A stretch of DNA of 64,000 nucleotides. It comes from Toxorhynchites rutilus septentrionalis. Its lineage: Eukaryota; Arthropoda; Insecta; Diptera; Culicidae. Made by a program: the position numbers and the translations under genes. The notes below the pieces were generated by a model. The model was not told the origin of the DNA. It searched no databases and worked only from the letters and a program-made list of their open reading frames with translations. This document shows, one piece after another, positions 61,241-64,000 of the stretch. Each line of letters starts with the position of its first letter. The stretch's first letter is position 1. The DNA lies in assembly GCF_029784135.1 (NCBI RefSeq), contig NC_073745.1, positions 109,905,716 through 109,969,715 of the forward strand. Reading direction: 5' to 3'.

Positions 61241-62500
61241 TGACTTAAATCTGTGATTTGTACAAATTATCCCTGTTCTACGTGGCTATCCTTATCTACA
61301 TATATGATATGCCCAATAAAATGATCTCAGTTTTACGTTTCATCTGATCGAAATGTAACGGATCTACAATCATTACTTAGCAACACCAATTCCTTGATAC
61401 TGGAAACCAGAACCATCGAAAACCCCAATCTTGAGTGAAATAAATTTATTGCTCGCCAAAACATGCTCTACATTCATCGAGATTGAGCACAAAGTGAAAA
61501 AACACAGTTTGTACTAAAACCTTGAGTTTTTATTATTTTGCAAAAGCAGCAATCAAACTTTTATATCGTGGCCTGTTTCTCCCTCAGAAGCATGCACATA
61601 GTCAGAAAAAAAAATTTAAAGTTCTTCGTGTAGAAAAAAGAGCATTTCACCTGCTTCTGTCTCAATGATATGCGCGGGATCATTTCGGTGCTTGGCGGTC
61701 AACACCTATCTTTATTACCAGTGCGGAACCCGTCACCGTGACCCTGGCCAACGCTGAGCGGTCATCTGTGATTCCAATACTTTTTACGATCCAGAAGGGG
61801 GCCCCTTGTTGCTGCCTTTTCACACTCTCACACGTCCAATTTGAATCAGAAAGAGACAAAGAGAATGACTTTATTAGTGGGATAATAAAAGTTTACGAGA
61901 GTAGTTTGTTTTCTACGGTTATTTTTTACATTCAACAGTCGTGGAGCGTAAAGATAAGTGTAAAGTATTCAATGAAACTGTCACTATCGGCTAGTTGATA
62001 ACTTGTTAAATAAGTTTTTTTTCCTCCATTCAACAAACGCGACAATCAAATATTGCTACTTTCAATTGCTAGCGTTTGCTGCTGCCCCTTATGCCTCAAA
62101 TCACACACAGAACAAACATTGCCATGGTAGTGTGGCTTCACTCTGATTACCGGGCAGCCATTAATCAAAACCGTTATCAGGCCGAACGCGGGACTCCTTC
62201 CAATTACCTCTTATCAATAAAATATGTGAAATTAAATAAACACCCGGTGGTATTATTTCTGGGCGCTTCTCCCATCGATGAAGCTTCCGTCACGCGTTTC
62301 CATCGGAGCGCGCGCTTATCAGTTTCTATGCATTTCGCGTGTTTCCGATGGTCGCGTCACTCCGGGGCTCCCCACCCTGCGTCTTTGCATCCCTGTCCGT
62401 TGCATTGGATCACCGATCCAAATTACACACATCGAATTTGATTGAGCATTGTATTCAATTAGTGCCCAGAGCCCATCGAGTGACCGAAACGCTAGTGTAT
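61241..62500. other. No recognised gene
   Basis: AT-rich to 61720, then slightly GC-richer to 62490. The frame at 62076-62441 (121 codons) lacks recognisable content. It is immediately followed by the T-run that is the A-tail of the minus-strand LINE. Confidence 0.35.
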
Positions 62501-62699
62501 AACTAATTTTTTTTTTTTATTTAAATCGTTTATTTTTACAGGCTCAGTTACATAGGTTTAAAGGAGCCGAACTCCTTACTGTATTGTTACTAGTATATAT
62601 ACATTTTTCCTTAATTCTAATGTTAATAATATAGGAAACCGATTACTCGCGGTCAACTCGAGTTTAGAAGGTTGACATATTTTCTTCAGGAAAAGGAGG

Positions 62700-62775
62700 G
62701 GATATGAGGATATGTTGACATTGATCACACTCACACTCTCAATCACACTCTCAATCACACTCATCACACTCAATT
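62700..62775. repeat. Short tandem repeat (CACACT/CTCAAT) in the LINE 3' UTR
   Basis: Repeated CACACTCTCAAT and CACACTCATCA units, the inverted counterpart of the GTGAGTGTGAATG-type repeats at 30581-30605 but longer. The unit number differs between the two LINE copies, so it is unstable. Confidence 0.8.
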
Positions 62776-62886
62776 CTTAAACCTATCTTATATCTAATAT
62801 GTATTTACATTTCATCTTATTCTTAAGAAGGGATCCGATCTCTCACAAAGGAAAAGGAAAAGGAAAAACTAAGGGTATAAGGACAA

Positions 62887-63999
62887 TCACACACGAAGAT
62901 CGATAGCTTTAAGGAATACATATATTTGGGACATGTAATCAAGGTCTAACCGAGCCAACACGTCTCTCACCGGCACATTGGGCTGCCTTCCTCGGGCCCG
63001 AAGGGTGACTACTAAATTCGATCTGGCGACAAGATACAGCTCGCACGACCAAACAACGTGCTCGATGTCGTGGTAACCTTGGCCACAAACACAAAGATTG
63101 TTGTCGGCAAGATTAATACGAAAGAGTAGCGCATCTAACGAACCGTGATTGGACATGAGTCGGGAGAAGGTGCGAATAAAGTCCCGGCTCAAGTCCAGAC
63201 TTTTGAACCATGGTTTGAGGCTAACCTTAGGGATAATCGAGTGGAGCCACCGGCCCAATTCATCTTCGTTCCATTTGCGTTGCCAGTTAACTATGGTATT
63301 TTTGCGGACTAAAGAATAAAATTCATTGAAGGCGATTTGACGCTGATAAATATCGCCTTCAATTGCACCTACCTTTGCTAATGAGTCAGCCCTCTCATTA
63401 CCCAGAATTGAGCAATGTGAAGGGACCCAGACAAAGGTAATGACATAACAGCGTCTGGATAAAGCACTCAAAATTTCTCGTATTCTCTCAAGGAAGTACG
63501 GCGAGTGCTTTTCCGGCCTCACTGAACGGATAGCTTCGACAGAGCTAAGACTATCCGTTACAATGTAATAGTGTTCAACAGGTCGTGAGGCGACGCTGTC
63601 CAGCGCCCAGTGTATCGCTGCCAATTCAGCAATATACACTGAGCAAGGATTCTGAAGACTGTGTGAGGTGCTAAAAAATTCGTTGAACACTCCAAATCCT
63701 GTGGACTCATTCATAGAGGACCCATCAGTAAAGTACATATTATCACAATTGATATCCCCATACTTTGCATCGAAGATCGTTGGAACGATCCTCGATCGAA
63801 GATAATCTGATGTTCCATGGATATCCTGCTTCATGGACAGATCAAAATGCACAGAGGAATTGATGTAGTCAGGAAAACAAACACGGTTGGGAATATACGA
63901 AGAAGGATCAACCTGCATGGAGACGAATTCATGATATGAGCTCATGAATCCAGAATGAAAATTTAGCTCGATCAGCTGCTCAAAATTTCCGATCACCAA
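62887..63999 (-). CDS. I-clade LINE ORF2, C-terminal 370 residues (RNase H and zinc motif), partial
   Basis: The frame is open across the window edge and ends TGA at 62887-62889. The RNase H domain is complete: MYFTDGSSMNES, AELAAIHWALDS, YIVTDSLSSVEA, FVWVPSHCSILGNERADSLA, retaining the acidic residues and the His. A conserved linker follows (WQRKWNEDELGRWL, WFKSLDLSRDFIRTFSRLMS), then the zinc-like CVCGQGYHDIEHVVWSC and the tail VPVRDVLARLDLDYM. Compared with 29340-30443 it has ERAD where the first copy has a stop, and LSRD that the first copy lacks. Whether the rest of this copy is intact is unknown. Confidence 0.9.
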   Translation of the reverse strand: MVIGNFEQLIELNFHSGFMSSYHEFVSMQVDPSSYIPNRVCFPDYINSSVHFDLSMKQDIHGTSDYLRSRIVPTIFDAKYGDINCDNMYFTDGSSMNESTGFGVFNEFFSTSHSLQNPCSVYIAELAAIHWALDSVASRPVEHYYIVTDSLSSVEAIRSVRPEKHSPYFLERIREILSALSRRCYVITFVWVPSHCSILGNERADSLAKVGAIEGDIYQRQIAFNEFYSLVRKNTIVNWQRKWNEDELGRWLHSIIPKVSLKPWFKSLDLSRDFIRTFSRLMSNHGSLDALLFRINLADNNLCVCGQGYHDIEHVVWSCELYLVARSNLVVTLRARGRQPNVPVRDVLARLDLDYMSQIYVFLKAIDLRV

Positions 64000-64000
64000 T

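Larger units (their letters stand above)
62507..64000 (-). mobile_element. I-clade LINE, second copy, minus strand, cut by the window edge
   Basis: The A-tail (T-run on plus) begins at about 62507; the 3' UTR and the ORF2 C-terminal third follow. It is the same family as 24788-30815: the UTR landmarks GGCTCAGTTACATAGGTTTA, GGAGCCGAACTCCT and CCGATTACTCGCGG are its reverse complement. The ORF2 part visible has no stop or frameshift. The 5' end and the target duplication lie outside the window. Confidence 0.92.

Noticed and set aside
1..64000. Endogenous viral elements (for example flavivirus- or rhabdovirus-derived), common in Aedes
   Set aside because: No frame resembles a viral protein. All reverse transcriptases found are LINE-type, with no LTR, protease or envelope.

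Overview
The window reads as repeat-rich, AT-rich noncoding DNA from a mosquito, most likely a culicine such as Aedes. The reasons are the combination of an I-clade (I/Loner-type) LINE with a C-terminal RNase H, ITm transposons including a DD37E element, tRNA-derived SINEs (one resembling Feilai), Helitrons and many fold-back MITEs. No bacterial, organellar or viral gene and no convincing host coding exon was seen. The DNA could be intergenic or lie inside a large intron. Species and family names come from pattern recognition, not a database search.

Layout, left to right. 1-24.3 kb holds no intact gene. It contains fold-back repeats (3.1-5.4, 9.55-9.86 and 22.5-23.2 kb), Helitron-derived modules with a roughly 140-bp minisatellite (12.4-14.1 kb), a SINE (17.9 kb), and decayed mariner (18.9 kb) and Tc1 (19.5 kb) pseudogenes. 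GC-richer single-copy islands lie near 6.5-8.5, 15.5-16.7 and 20.5-22.2 kb. 24,788-30,815 is a complete-length I-clade retrotransposon with ORF1, a disabled ORF2, an A-tail and an 11-bp target duplication. 31,378-33,328 is a mariner with both inverted repeats that received a 5'-truncated LINE with a 12-bp target duplication. 33.3-49.5 kb mixes a second GC-richer region, SINE copies, Tc1 and DUF4817-type transposase fragments, GTCCAC-motif repeats and two more Helitron minisatellite blocks.

49,558-50,990 is the most striking object. A 1.3-kb DD37E transposon with an uninterrupted 338-residue transposase and near-perfect long terminal repeats sits inside a small, almost perfect palindromic element. 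52.2-58.3 kb is a nest of retroelements: an RTE-like fragment; a mariner split by a SINE; and a minus-strand RTE-like LINE split by both a CR1/Jockey-type LINE (whose reverse transcriptase frame is open over more than 820 codons) and a second copy of the same SINE. 59-62.5 kb has further SINE and LINE fragments. The window ends inside a second, better preserved minus-strand copy of the I-clade LINE.

Functionally, only the DD37E transposase and the CR1/Jockey-type reverse transcriptase have frames that could still give a catalytic protein. The window-edge I-clade copy is intact as far as it can be seen. Every other transposase or reverse transcriptase carries stops, frameshifts, deletions or lost catalytic residues. 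The nesting order gives a relative chronology of insertions.
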